A stretch of 52,894 bases of DNA from assembly GCA_002502785.1 (NCBI GenBank), contig DAQG01000028.1:1-52894 (forward strand), in the 5' to 3' direction. Positions 8,865 to 18,469 of the stretch are shown here, piece after piece. Positions within the stretch are counted from its first letter, which is position 1; each line of letters starts with the position of its first letter. Under the pieces are notes generated by a model. That model was given only the letters and a program-made list of their open reading frames with translations. It ran no database searches and was not told the DNA's origin. The DNA is from Methanothrix harundinacea (GTDB lineage: Archaea; Halobacteriota; Methanosarcinia; Methanotrichales; Methanotrichaceae). The position numbers were made by a program, and so were the translations under genes.

Positions 8865-10076
8865 CTATTTTCGCCTCTGCGGCATGGCCCATCCCAGCAG
8901 TATCTCACCAGGCTTGCCCCGATAACCGGACTCGATCACCGTTCCTGGATATATTGTGGTGTTGATCCCGGTCTTGACATCATCGCCCATTATCACACCG
9001 AGCTTGCGTCTTTCGCTGTTCACCCTTTCCCCCCTGATGTAGGACCGGATGTTTCTGCGATCATGGCGGAGATTTGCCACTATCGTTCCAGCTCCGAAGT
9101 TGCATTTAGATCCTATGACGCTATCTCCGACATAGCTCAGGTGGGCAATGTTCGTATTTTCCATGATCGTGCTGTTCTTGATCTCTACGGCGTTGCCTAC
9201 GCGGACATTATCTCCTATGCACGTATAAGGCCTGATGAAACAGTTGGGCCCGATGTCACAGTTCTCCCCTATCACCACCGGCCCCTCGATGTAAGAGCCA
9301 GACCTTATTCTCGTCCCAGTTCCGACAGATACTTTGCCAGACAGCGTGGCGTTCGGCTCCACGTCGCCCAGGACGGAATATTGCTCAAACATAAGCAGCT
9401 TTTCGTTAGCGTTCAGTAGGTCCCAGGGTCTGCCGATCTCGATCCAGTCCTCGATCTCAGTCACCCGTATCTCTTCTCCACTCGATACGAGAGCGTTCAA
9501 ACCGTCAGTGAGCTCGTACTCGCCCCTCTCAGAGATGGAAACGTCTCTCAGCACGTCAAAGATCTTCTCGTTGAGAAGATAGATTCCCGCGTTGGCCAAA
9601 TCCGATGGAGGTGATCGACTCTTCTCCTTCACGGACTTAAGCGCCCCTCTCTCAACCTCGAAGACGCCATATCTTGAAGGGTCAGAGACCCTTTTGGCTG
9701 CCACCGCGAGGCCTTCGATCTCCGCAATCTTCTTCAGAGAAGGCGTGTCGGTTAGAACGTCGCCGTTGAGCACCAGAAACTCGTCTTTTGCCATCTCCTC
9801 AGCCATCATAAGGGCATGGCCTGTGCCTCGCTGTCCTTTTTGGACTGCGTACTCGATCTTGGTCCCGAAACCATTTCCGTCTTTGAATCTCTCCACGACA
9901 GATTCAGATCGATAGCCTACGACGAAGATGAACTCGGTTATTCCGGCTTTGGACGATCTCTGTACCAAATGTTCAAGAAAGGGCTTTCCACCTGCAGGAA
10001 GCATGACCTTGGGCCGCGATGAGGTGAGCGGCCGCATTCTGGATCCTTCGCCTGCTGCTAAAACAATTGCCTGCAT
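8865..10076 (-). CDS. Bifunctional sugar-1-phosphate nucleotidyltransferase/acetyltransferase, GlmU-like copy 2
   Basis: A 403-residue paralogue of the downstream gene, same two-domain layout: N-terminal nucleotidyltransferase (LAAGEGSRMRPLTSSRPK, GTGHAL, VLNGDVL) and C-terminal hexapeptide beta-helix with NFGAGTIVANLRHD, a stretch close to the acetyl-CoA/glucosamine end of GlmU enzymes. This copy therefore looks the better candidate for the acetyltransferase step, while copy 1 sits next to glmS. ATG start. The two copies plus glmS run in one direction with short gaps (115 and 1 bp), consistent with an operon for UDP-GlcNAc or related sugar nucleotides. Which copy does which reaction is not settled by sequence reading alone. 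Confidence 0.9.
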   Translation of the reverse strand: MQAIVLAAGEGSRMRPLTSSRPKVMLPAGGKPFLEHLVQRSSKAGITEFIFVVGYRSESVVERFKDGNGFGTKIEYAVQKGQRGTGHALMMAEEMAKDEFLVLNGDVLTDTPSLKKIAEIEGLAVAAKRVSDPSRYGVFEVERGALKSVKEKSRSPPSDLANAGIYLLNEKIFDVLRDVSISERGEYELTDGLNALVSSGEEIRVTEIEDWIEIGRPWDLLNANEKLLMFEQYSVLGDVEPNATLSGKVSVGTGTRIRSGSYIEGPVVIGENCDIGPNCFIRPYTCIGDNVRVGNAVEIKNSTIMENTNIAHLSYVGDSVIGSKCNFGAGTIVANLRHDRRNIRSYIRGERVNSERRKLGVIMGDDVKTGINTTIYPGTVIESGYRGKPGEILLGWAMPQRRK

Positions 10077-10127
10077 GAATAGACCAGCTCCTCGTATCTC
10101 ATTTTGAGCGTCTTCACCCTTCGGCCC

Positions 10128-11450
10128 TCATCCCGCACCGCCCACCGTTGCCTCCTCGATGAGGAGGTGAGGCGAGCCGTCGCTGACCGGCACGAGCTGG
10201 CCGGACTTTCCGCACCTTCCGCTGTTGAATTTCAGGTCGTCTCCGACGACCTTGACCCTCTCCAGGATCTCCAGGGTGTGGCCCGATAGAGATGCGTCTC
10301 TAAGAAGCGACGTTGTCTCACCACCCTCAACCAGGTAGCCTCGCTTGGCGTTGAACTGGAATACACCCTCCGCGGTACTCACCTGACCCCCTCGACTGCC
10401 CAGAAGGTAGATCCCGTCTTTCATCTCCTCCAGGATCTCCTCGAACTTCCATCCGTCTTTTGCCGGGGCGATGTAGGTGTTGCTCATCCTCACCACCGGC
10501 CTTGCACACCCCTGGGCTCTGGCGTTTCTGGAGACCCCGCCCAATCGGCCCGCAGTCTCCCGGGAGTGGAGGTAGGACCTGAGGACGCCGTCTTCAACCA
10601 GCACCGTCTCGCCAGAGGCGCTACCCTCGTCATCGAAGGGGTAGCGGCCGTAGAGGGGAAGGCTTGGGTCGTCTTTCACCGTTACCAGGTCTGAACCGAT
10701 CTTCTCTCCGATCTTTCCTTCCAGGATCGATCCGCCTTCGAGAACTATGTCCGCCTCGACGGCGTGGCCCACTGCCTCGTGAACGAATACGCCTCCAAGC
10801 TCCTGATCGACGATGACGGGAAAGCTCCCGCCCTTGGGGGCTTTTGCATCGAGGAGGTCGACGGCGGTCTCCCCTGCCCGCCGGGCGAGTCCCGGTGCAT
10901 CGACCTCTTCGAAGAGCTCAAGACCGCAGGTTCCGGCCTTGCTCTCCATCCCGGCCTGGTAGAGTCCGGATCTGCTGGCGACGGCAGTGATGTAGAACCC
11001 AACCCTGGTCTCCTGGCGCTCGAGATCCCTGCCGTCGGAGCTGGTATAACTGGTCTTCATAAGGACCTCGTTGTAGACCGCCTGGGTGCTAGATACCCCC
11101 TCAACCTTCGCAGCATCTTCGATCTCCCGGATCAGCCCTACCTTCTCCTCCAGCGACAGGTCGCTTGGATCCTTCTTTACGGGTACGTTTGCGCTTATGC
11201 CTGGCTGGGATGAAGCGAGATTTAGCGTCTCTTTCCGGGCTATTCTTCGAGCGGCCCGTTTTGCAGTCACCAGATCTCCTGCGAGGTCGTCGAGGCTCAC
11301 CGTCTGGACGAATCCCCAGGACCCTCCGAAAAGAGCCCTTATGGCGGCCCCCAAAAAGAAGCTCTCCGAGATCTCGTCCAGTTCCCCGTTATCGAGGACT
11401 ATCCTCGTGCTTTTGCCCCTTACCACCCTAAGATCGTGAAATTCGTCCAT
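10128..11450 (-). CDS. tldD: TldD/PmbA-family metalloprotease, TldD type
   Basis: A 440-residue TldD homologue. In bacteria TldD pairs with TldE/PmbA to form a metallopeptidase that degrades unfolded peptides and matures some modified peptides. The zinc motif HExxxH is present as HEAVGH (H224, E225, H229), and the downstream GxCxRP-like element (GCARPVVRMSNTYI) holds the third-ligand cysteine expected in TldD. No TldE partner is seen in the window. ATG start with GAGAGGTACATCAG upstream. It runs in the same direction as the LonB and CDC48 genes but is separated from lonB by a hairpin and a 147-bp gap, so it probably has its own promoter. Function as a protease subunit is well supported, the substrate is unknown. 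Confidence 0.93.
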   Translation of the reverse strand: MDEFHDLRVVRGKSTRIVLDNGELDEISESFFLGAAIRALFGGSWGFVQTVSLDDLAGDLVTAKRAARRIARKETLNLASSQPGISANVPVKKDPSDLSLEEKVGLIREIEDAAKVEGVSSTQAVYNEVLMKTSYTSSDGRDLERQETRVGFYITAVASRSGLYQAGMESKAGTCGLELFEEVDAPGLARRAGETAVDLLDAKAPKGGSFPVIVDQELGGVFVHEAVGHAVEADIVLEGGSILEGKIGEKIGSDLVTVKDDPSLPLYGRYPFDDEGSASGETVLVEDGVLRSYLHSRETAGRLGGVSRNARAQGCARPVVRMSNTYIAPAKDGWKFEEILEEMKDGIYLLGSRGGQVSTAEGVFQFNAKRGYLVEGGETTSLLRDASLSGHTLEILERVKVVGDDLKFNSGRCGKSGQLVPVSDGSPHLLIEEATVGGAG

Positions 11451-11577
11451 CTGATGTACCTCTCAAAGCCTTCTCGACGAGAGAAACACATTGGTATGAC
11501 TTAACCCTGTCTATGAACTGAGATTGAATGACATGTGATGAATAATTACTATAAAAAGAGGGGTGCCCAAAATGAGG

Positions 11578-11595
11578 GGTCGGTGTCGACCGACC
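11578..11595 (-). terminator. Hairpin just after lonB
   Basis: GGTCGGT and ACCGACC form a perfect 7-bp stem with a 4-nt loop, starting 2 bp beyond the lonB stop. Pyrimidine-rich sequence with short T runs follows on the minus strand (ending CCCCTCTTTTTATAG). Probable end of the CDC48-LonB transcript. Confidence 0.45.
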
Positions 11596-11597
11596 TT

Positions 11598-13520
11598 CTA
11601 AAGGCTGCCGCTGGGCGTCGGTATCGGCTCGGGCAGTACGATCCCGAGCTTCTTCTCCGCGGTGAACTTCTTCAGCTTCTCCAGAAGCTTCGGCTTTTGG
11701 CCTGAGAAGCTGTACTCGAATACCTCGCTGATGGAGGTGACCGGGATGATCTTGATCCTGTCCTTGAAGGTGTCGTCGATTAGGACGTCCCCCTCGTTGG
11801 ACTTGGGGATCAGAACGGTGGTGATCCCAGCCAGGGCCGCTGCCTCGATCTTCTGAGTCACACCGCCTACTGGCAGAACGTCGCCTCTCACCGAGAGGGA
11901 CCCGGTCATGGCTATGTTCTGCTTGATGGGAACGCTCTCGAGTGCGGATATCACCGCGGTTGCTATCGATATAGAGGCACTGTCACCCTCGACGCCCTCG
12001 TAGGTTCCTATGAACTGGATGTGAACGTCCTTGTTGGTTATATCCTCGCCGAGGAACTTCTTTATCAGGGCGGAGACGTTCTGGACCGCTTCCTTGGCGA
12101 TCTCCTGGAGACGGCCAGTAGCGATCACTTTGCCCTCTTCCTTGGACTGGGCGGGCGTGACCTCGGCCATGATCGGGAGGACGATCCCCGAATCGCCGAC
12201 CACCGCAAGGCCGTTGACCCTGCCTATCTCGGCTCCAGCGTTCTTGAACATGCTGTAGTCCTTTCTTCTTTCCAGGTACATGTCGGCGACCTGCTGCTCG
12301 ACAGACCGGGCCATCTTCTTCGCCTCGAGAACGTGCCTAGTCTCGGTGAGAGACGCTCCCTCGGACCTAGCGACGTCGCCAGCCACCCTGATCAAACCGC
12401 CGAGGTCTCTCAGAAGTAAGGTGAGGTGCCCCTTCCTCCCGGCCCTTCTCTTCGCCTCTCTTACGATCTCAGCCACGGCGCCTCTGGTGAAGTGAGGGAT
12501 CTTCCCGTCCCTGGTAACCTCTTGGGCGACGAACCTGACCAGCTTCTCCCGGTTCTCGACGGTGTCATCCATGGTGTCTCTCATGTAGACCTCGTAGCCG
12601 TACCCCTTGATCCTGGACCGGAGTGCGGGATGCATCCCGTTCATGGCGTCGAGGTTTCCTGCGGCTATCATGATGAAATCGCAGGGCACAGGTTCGGTCC
12701 TTACGAGGGCTCCGGAGCTTCGCTCGCTCTGGCCGGTTATCTGGTACTCGCCCTCCTGGAGGGATGTGAGGAGGCTCTGCTGGGACTCAAGCCTCAGAGT
12801 GTTGACCTCGTCGATGAAGAGGACGCCCTTGTTGGCCCTATGAATGGCGCCACACTCGACCCTCTCGTGGCTAGGAGTCTCAAGGCCGCCGGACTGGAAG
12901 GGGTCGTGCCGTACGTCGCCCAGGAGGGACCCGGCATGGGCACCCGTGGCGTCGACGTAAGGCGCCTTCTTCTGTTTGCTGTTGTCCACCAAGAGCTTTG
13001 GCACCAGCGAGTCGTCCTTGGGGATTAGGTAACGCATGGACAGGAATATCAGAGCCGCGGCGATGATCCCGAAGAGGAGCTGGCCCGTGTAGTAGGCGTA
13101 GACGAGCAGACCCATCACGATCAGCATGAAGAACATGTTCCGGGTTTGGGTCTTCTTTCGCGCCTCCGTCTTGTGGGCGTCAACTATCTGTCTGCCTCGA
13201 CCCGCCGGGACCACCCTGACCTTGGGGTTGTTGTTGTCCTCAGGGTTGTTGTATACCAGGACGTCCTGGAGTTCCTCCACTGGAAGGAGCTCGCTCATGG
13301 CTTTCCCCAGCATCGATTTGCCCGTGCCGGGCGAGCCGATCAGCATCACGTGACGTCGCTGATGGGCTGCCTTCTTTATGACCTCCACCGCCTCGTCCTG
13401 GCCGATCACCTGATCGATCAGACTCTCGGGCACCTTGACGCCGCTGGTGTCCTCAAACTCGGTGTTGCCCAACAGATCCTTCTTGTCGTCTTCCAACAAA
13501 ATATCGGCCCTCTCGTCCAT
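11598..13520 (-). CDS. lonB: Archaeal membrane-bound Lon protease (LonB)
   Basis: ATP-dependent serine protease of the membrane-anchored archaeal LonB type, which degrades misfolded or regulatory proteins at the inner face of the membrane. Numbering from the ATG at 13520 (640 aa): Walker A GSPGTGKS at 62-69, two transmembrane helices inserted in the AAA+ domain (near 140-175), LFIDEVNTL Walker B, and the C-terminal protease domain with the Ser514-Lys557 dyad in GDSASISIA and TQKIEAA, 43 residues apart as in other Lon enzymes. A TTG 42 bp upstream (13562) is an alternative start with GAGGTG 11 bp before it. It lies 49 bp after the CDC48 gene on the same strand, linking the two protein-quality ATPases. 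Confidence 0.96.
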   Translation of the reverse strand: MDERADILLEDDKKDLLGNTEFEDTSGVKVPESLIDQVIGQDEAVEVIKKAAHQRRHVMLIGSPGTGKSMLGKAMSELLPVEELQDVLVYNNPEDNNNPKVRVVPAGRGRQIVDAHKTEARKKTQTRNMFFMLIVMGLLVYAYYTGQLLFGIIAAALIFLSMRYLIPKDDSLVPKLLVDNSKQKKAPYVDATGAHAGSLLGDVRHDPFQSGGLETPSHERVECGAIHRANKGVLFIDEVNTLRLESQQSLLTSLQEGEYQITGQSERSSGALVRTEPVPCDFIMIAAGNLDAMNGMHPALRSRIKGYGYEVYMRDTMDDTVENREKLVRFVAQEVTRDGKIPHFTRGAVAEIVREAKRRAGRKGHLTLLLRDLGGLIRVAGDVARSEGASLTETRHVLEAKKMARSVEQQVADMYLERRKDYSMFKNAGAEIGRVNGLAVVGDSGIVLPIMAEVTPAQSKEEGKVIATGRLQEIAKEAVQNVSALIKKFLGEDITNKDVHIQFIGTYEGVEGDSASISIATAVISALESVPIKQNIAMTGSLSVRGDVLPVGGVTQKIEAAALAGITTVLIPKSNEGDVLIDDTFKDRIKIIPVTSISEVFEYSFSGQKPKLLEKLKKFTAEKKLGIVLPEPIPTPSGSL

Positions 13521-13569
13521 ACTGAGACCTTCTAACCTATAAAACTGATGCTGAGACGTCAATTTGCTT

Positions 13570-15732
13570 TTACACCTCGAATTCCTTCATCAACCTCTGG
13601 TAATCCGCCACCATTTGTGGGGTGAGGTGAGGCTTAGCCCGTTCAAAAGCCTCCCGGAAATGGCGCCCTTCGACCTGGATCCGGTCGAGGATCAGCTCCT
13701 CTCTTCTCATCCCCGAAGTTATGTTCTCCCTCAGGGCGAGCATCCCCGCCTCCCGGCAGAGGGTCTCGATGTCTGCCCCGGTCCGATTTTCCGTCATCTG
13801 TGCCAGGTCGGAGACGGAGACGTCCTCGGCGAGAGGCATCCCCGATAGGTGTATCTCGAATATCCTCTCTCTTGCAACCCTGTCCGGCATGGGGATTTTT
13901 ATCAGTCTATCAAACCTGCCGGGCCTTAGGAGCGAGGGGTCCACTAGGTCCGGCCTGTTGGTGGCGGCTAAAACCACCACGTCTTTCAGCTCGACGACGC
14001 CGTCCAGCTCCGTCAAAAACTGGCTCACCACCCTTTCTGTGGCGTGAGAGTCAAGGCCCGACCCCCGAGCGGGAACGATCGAGTCAACCTCATCGAAGAA
14101 TATCAGGGAAGGGGCCGCCTGTTTGGCCTTCCGGAAGACCTCTCTCACCGCCCGTTCCGACTCGCCGACCCACTTTGAGAGGAGTTCTGGGCCCTTCACC
14201 GAGATGAAGTTCACGCCGCTCTCAGTGGCCACGGCCTTGGCGAGGAGGGTCTTTCCGGTTCCCGGCGGGCCTAAGAGAAGAACGCCCCGAGGAGGCCTGA
14301 TCCCGATCGATTCAAAGGCGTCCGGGTACTTTAGGGGCCACTCGACGGCCTCCACCAGCTCCTGCTTCGCCCGATCGAGGCCTCCAACCTGGTGCCAGTG
14401 GACCTCTGTCACCTCGACGAAGACCTCTCTCATGGCGGAGGGCTCGATCATCTTAAGAGCGAACCTGAAATCCTCCTCCGTCACCATCAGATCTTCGAGG
14501 ATTCTGATCGGTATCGACTCCTCGGAGTCGAGGTCCGGGATCAGCCTGTTCAAGGTGTGCATCGCCGCCTCTTTGCAGAGGGAAGCAAGGTCAGCCCCCA
14601 CAAAGCCGTGGGTCATCTCGGCGATCGTCTCCAGGTCCAGGCTGTCCTCAACGGGCATCCCCCTCGTGTGGACGTAGAGGATCTCGAGCCTTCTGTTCTT
14701 GTCCGGGATTCCGATCTCGATCTCCCGGTCGAACCTGCCTCCCCGCCTGATCGCCGGATCGAGGGAGTTGGGCCTGTTAGTGGCGGCAATGACGATCACC
14801 TCGCCTCTGGACGCGAGACCGTCCATCAGAGAGAGGAGCTGGGCCACCACCCTTCGTTCCAAGTCGCCTGCCACATCCTCCCTCTTCGGGGCTATCGAGT
14901 CGATCTCGTCGATGAATATGATCGATGGAGCGTTCTTCTCGGCCTCCTCGAAGATCTCCCGGAGCCGCTTCTCGGACTCGCCGTAAAACTTTGACGTGAT
15001 CTCGGGACCGCTCATGCTCATGAAGTTCGCCTCGGTCTCGCTGGCCACGGCCCGGGCGATCAGGGTCTTTCCTGTCCCCGGGGGGCCGTGGAGGAGGAGG
15101 CCCTGGGGCGGCCTTATGCCCAATTTTTGGAATATCTCAGGATGTCTGAGGGGAAGCTCGATCATCTCCCTGACCATCCTGATCTCCCTTGAGAGGCCGC
15201 CTATGTCCTCGTAAGAGACGTCCCTTACAGCCATCTCCTCAAGGGTGTCCTTCAGGATCTTGATCTCGGTATCGGAGGTTACCACCACCGGCCCTTTCGG
15301 GGCGGTGCTCACCACCACAAACCCGAGGGACGAGGAGATCATCTCGACTTTCAGCTGCTCGCCCTTCACGATGGGTCTGCCGAGGAGCATTCGGTGTAGG
15401 TACTGAGGACCTCCGATCAGTCTGGTCTGGGTGGTGGGAGCCACGACGACCCTTTTGGCGGGCCTCGCCTCGCTCTTCTTGACCGCCACTTTGTCGTCTA
15501 TGCCGACTCCGAGGTTGCTTCGGAGGTTTCCGTCTATCCTGACGACGTCGGCAGAGTCCTTTGTCGAAGCCTGCCAGGCGACGGCGTAGATGCTCTTTTT
15601 GCCCTGGATTTCCACAACCCCGCCGCCCTCGACACCCATTTCGCTGATGAGGTCCTGGCTTAGCCTTGCGATGCCCCGGCCGACGTCCCTGTGGTAGGCT
15701 TCCGCCACCTTGAGAGTGATGGTCTTATTCAT
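13570..15732 (-). CDS. CDC48/VAT-type AAA ATPase
   Basis: A 720-residue unfoldase of the CDC48/p97/VAT family, which threads proteins for the proteasome or remodels complexes. Order: N-terminal double-psi barrel and four-stranded barrel (about 1-185), D1 ATPase with GPPGTGKTL and IIFIDEIDS, D2 ATPase with GPPGTGKTL and LIFFDEVDS, each followed by a second-region-of-homology arginine motif (NRPNSLDPAIRRGGRFDRE and NRPDLVDPSLLRPGRFDR). The short C-terminus ends MKEFEV and lacks a proteasome-docking HbYX motif, so direct proteasome capping is not indicated. ATG start. The 22-bp gap from the winged-helix gene upstream and the short gap to lonB suggest one transcript. Confidence 0.96.
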   Translation of the reverse strand: MNKTITLKVAEAYHRDVGRGIARLSQDLISEMGVEGGGVVEIQGKKSIYAVAWQASTKDSADVVRIDGNLRSNLGVGIDDKVAVKKSEARPAKRVVVAPTTQTRLIGGPQYLHRMLLGRPIVKGEQLKVEMISSSLGFVVVSTAPKGPVVVTSDTEIKILKDTLEEMAVRDVSYEDIGGLSREIRMVREMIELPLRHPEIFQKLGIRPPQGLLLHGPPGTGKTLIARAVASETEANFMSMSGPEITSKFYGESEKRLREIFEEAEKNAPSIIFIDEIDSIAPKREDVAGDLERRVVAQLLSLMDGLASRGEVIVIAATNRPNSLDPAIRRGGRFDREIEIGIPDKNRRLEILYVHTRGMPVEDSLDLETIAEMTHGFVGADLASLCKEAAMHTLNRLIPDLDSEESIPIRILEDLMVTEEDFRFALKMIEPSAMREVFVEVTEVHWHQVGGLDRAKQELVEAVEWPLKYPDAFESIGIRPPRGVLLLGPPGTGKTLLAKAVATESGVNFISVKGPELLSKWVGESERAVREVFRKAKQAAPSLIFFDEVDSIVPARGSGLDSHATERVVSQFLTELDGVVELKDVVVLAATNRPDLVDPSLLRPGRFDRLIKIPMPDRVARERIFEIHLSGMPLAEDVSVSDLAQMTENRTGADIETLCREAGMLALRENITSGMRREELILDRIQVEGRHFREAFERAKPHLTPQMVADYQRLMKEFEV

Positions 15733-15754
15733 GATGATCTAGATCCAAAATCGT

Positions 15755-16423
15755 TCATATCGTCCAGGCATCGTCCTGCTTTTGAATCTTGCCTTGCGCC
15801 TCCAGCTTTTTGAGCCGTTCCTCCACCACGGCCGGGGGAATCCCAAGCCTTTTCGCCAGGGATTCCGTCCTCGATTCGCCGGAGACGAGAGCCGTGAGAA
15901 TCTCAGCCTCCAGCTGGTCGGAGGCGTAGCTCTCGATGAGGCCGGTGGCCAGCCTCTTGATCAGCATCTCCTCGGAGTCGATCTCCTCCATCAACCTTCT
16001 CAGGCGGAGCCTCTTCTCCTCCAGCTCTCGGAGCCTGGAGCAGATCCCGTCCAGCTCCTCTGACAGTCCTGGCTCTCGGATCGATGAGCTTTGAGATTGG
16101 GGAATAGAAGGTTGGGCTGCGAGCTTTTTGGAGACTTGGGGCCGGTAAGTTCGGATCCCGTAGGAATGGGGCGAGAATGCCACCTCCAGGACGACGTTGT
16201 CTGCTATCCTGAAGTACTTGCGGCGCCGGTCGTCCCGGTAGCACTCGACCAGGCCCGCTCGCTCCAGCATCTCCAGGTGGTCTATCACCGCCTTCGGGCC
16301 GAGGTCGAGCCTCTTTGCCATCTCGTTGAAGTAGAAGGGCCGGAAGGAGAGGAGTTGCAGTATGCGCCTCCGGTTCGCGTTCCCCAGTATGTCCAGAATC
16401 TCTACAGGATCCAAAACGATCAC
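15755..16423 (-). CDS. ArsR-like winged-helix regulator with C-terminal second HTH
   Basis: A 222-residue predicted DNA-binding regulator. Residues about 4-95 form an ArsR-like winged helix (ILDILGNANRRRILQLLS, then GPKAVIDHLEMLERAGLV). A Ser/Gln-rich linker and a coiled-coil-forming arginine/glutamate segment (about 125-170) lead to a second small HTH (about 180-215, RLGIPPAVVEERLKKLEAQG). No cysteine metal site. GTG start as listed. A TTG nine bases further in (16414) gives LDPVEILDILG, matching how relatives begin, with GAGTGATC spaced properly before it, and may be the real start. It heads the CDC48-LonB gene string and might control it, though this is only inferred from order. Confidence 0.85.
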   Translation of the reverse strand: MIVLDPVEILDILGNANRRRILQLLSFRPFYFNEMAKRLDLGPKAVIDHLEMLERAGLVECYRDDRRRKYFRIADNVVLEVAFSPHSYGIRTYRPQVSKKLAAQPSIPQSQSSSIREPGLSEELDGICSRLRELEEKRLRLRRLMEEIDSEEMLIKRLATGLIESYASDQLEAEILTALVSGESRTESLAKRLGIPPAVVEERLKKLEAQGKIQKQDDAWTI

Positions 16424-16513
16424 TCAAAAGGTAATTGCTTGTTAGTAACCTCTGGTTAATATATAAGGCTTTCGTCGATGGTCGAAGTTCGCCCTTTCTA
16501 TCCGCTTTTACTT

Positions 16514-18373
16514 CTAATTCATCTTCCGGAGGGCTGCCGCCCTGTTCGCCTTGGCATCGACGAAGCCCGGATTTATCTCGAGGGCCTTCGCGTAGCAGTC
16601 AGCCGCCTCCTCGTACCTTCCGAGGTTGTAGAGGGCTGCCCCCTTGTTGTTCCAGGCGCTGGCATGATCTGGATCGAGCTCGGTCGTCCTGTTGTAGCAG
16701 TCCAGGGCCTCCTCATTTAGGCCCTGGGCCGATAGAACGACGCCCTTGTTGTTCCAGGCCTCCGCAAGGTTCGGGTCGGCTTCCAGGGCGCTGTCGAAAG
16801 ATTCTATGGCCTCATCGTCTCGGCCGAAAGTGTGGAGGATCCAGCCCCTGTTGTTCCAGGCCTCGGCGTGATCGGGGTCAATTCCAGCGGCCCGGCTGAA
16901 GAGGTCGAGAGCCTCCTCGGCCTGGCCCAAACCGTAGGCCAGAATTCCTTTCCTGTACCAGGCGGGCTCGTACTCGGGATCGATCGTGATGGCACGGTCG
17001 CAAGCTTCCATCGCCTCCTTCTGCCTCTTCAGATCGGCGAGGGCGACGCCCTTGTGCAACCAGGTCTCGGCCCTCTCGGGATTGATCTCAAGAGCCTGGT
17101 CGTAGCACCAGGCGGCCTCGCTGGGGCGGTTCAGTCTGTATAAGGCGTACCCCTTGCTGTCCCAGGCGTCGGCGTTATCGGGGTTGATCCTGATAACCTC
17201 GTCGTAACATTTGAGCGACTCGAAGAACCTCTCCTGGTTGTAGAGGGCTGAGCCCTTGTTGTACCAGGCTACCTCGTAATCCGGATCGATCTCCGCCGCC
17301 CGGTCGTAGCAATCCAGGGCCTCATCGATCTTCCCCATCTCCACGAGGGCTACTCCCTTGTTGTTCCAGGCTAGGGCGAAGGATGGGGCGATCTCCAGGG
17401 CGGAATCGTAGCAATCGATCGCCTCATCGGGCCTTCCCAGGTCGTAGAGGGCCCTTCCTCTGTTGTACCAGGCGAGGATGAAGGACGGGTCGATCGCGAG
17501 GGTTCGGTTGTAGCAGTCCAGGGCCTCTTCGAGCCTTCCCAGGTTGTGGAGGGCGAGCCCCTTGTTGTTCCAGGCGAGAAGGTAGCCAGGATCGATCGCG
17601 ATCGATGAATTGAAGCTCTCGACCGCCTCCTCGTACCTCTCCAGAACCCCCAGAACCAGCCCCCTCTCGTTCCAGGCGACCTCGTCGTTGGGATCGACCT
17701 TTAGAGCTCCGTCGAAGCGCTCGATCGCCTCCTCGTCTCTGCCGAGGCTCTGGAGGACGGCGGCCGCCCCTTTCCACGACCCTGAAAGCTCGGGGTTGAT
17801 CCACAGGGCGGAATCGAAGCTGTCCAGGGCTTCCTCGTATCTTCCCAGGGCCCTGAGGGCATTTCCCCGGTTCTGCCAGGCCTCTGCCAGATTCGAGTTT
17901 ATATCGAGAGCGCGACCAAAACAGCTGGCGGCATCTTCGTACCTGCCCAAAACCCCCAGGATCAGTCCCTTGTTGTTCCAGGCCCTCTCGTTTTCGGGAT
18001 CGATCTCCAGGGACCGGTTGTAGGCCAGGAGGGCCTCATCAATCCTTCCAAGAAAGCTCAATGAGTTACCCATCTCGTACCAGGCTTTGGCGTTTCCGGG
18101 ATCTATCTTCAGGGCCCTATCAAAGGATTCGGCCGCAAGATCGCGATCGCTTATATTAAAAAGGGCGATCTCGCCTTTGAGGACCCAGGCTTCGGGCTGG
18201 TCCGGATCGAGATCAAGAGATCTGTTAAGGTATTGTAGAGCAAGGTCGAAAGAGCCCTCCTGATATGACCGGTTCGCCTCTTCGAGCAAGTCGGCGGCCG
18301 ATCGTTCTTCTCCGAGAACCGGACTGGAACATGCGAAGATCAGGACCAGCACGAGAAGGGCCTCGCATTTCAT
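16514..18373 (-). CDS. Exported TPR-repeat protein, 17 repeats
   Basis: A 619-residue protein: signal peptide (MKCEALLVLVLIFACSSPVLGE), then about 17 tandem 34-residue tetratricopeptide repeats to the end, each of the AWNNKGxxLxxLGRYEEAxxCYDRALEIDP pattern family. TPR arrays are protein-protein scaffolds, and the signal peptide puts this one outside the membrane. A polar C-terminus (ANRAAALRKMN) shows no anchor. ATG start with GGAGGATCTGGGATTTC before it. A larger paralogue lies directly upstream in the same direction. Extracellular TPR proteins are abundant in Methanothrix-type genomes, where they may organise the sheath or secreted complexes. The partner proteins are unknown. Confidence 0.93.
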   Translation of the reverse strand: MKCEALLVLVLIFACSSPVLGEERSAADLLEEANRSYQEGSFDLALQYLNRSLDLDPDQPEAWVLKGEIALFNISDRDLAAESFDRALKIDPGNAKAWYEMGNSLSFLGRIDEALLAYNRSLEIDPENERAWNNKGLILGVLGRYEDAASCFGRALDINSNLAEAWQNRGNALRALGRYEEALDSFDSALWINPELSGSWKGAAAVLQSLGRDEEAIERFDGALKVDPNDEVAWNERGLVLGVLERYEEAVESFNSSIAIDPGYLLAWNNKGLALHNLGRLEEALDCYNRTLAIDPSFILAWYNRGRALYDLGRPDEAIDCYDSALEIAPSFALAWNNKGVALVEMGKIDEALDCYDRAAEIDPDYEVAWYNKGSALYNQERFFESLKCYDEVIRINPDNADAWDSKGYALYRLNRPSEAAWCYDQALEINPERAETWLHKGVALADLKRQKEAMEACDRAITIDPEYEPAWYRKGILAYGLGQAEEALDLFSRAAGIDPDHAEAWNNRGWILHTFGRDDEAIESFDSALEADPNLAEAWNNKGVVLSAQGLNEEALDCYNRTTELDPDHASAWNNKGAALYNLGRYEEAADCYAKALEINPGFVDAKANRAAALRKMN

Positions 18374-18469
18374 GAAATCCCAGATCCTCCTCGTCTTCGA
18401 TATATCTTGTGGTGGGCCTCTCGATCAGCTTGGCGGAATTTTGGCCCGGCCTCTCACCATCTCCGCCGC

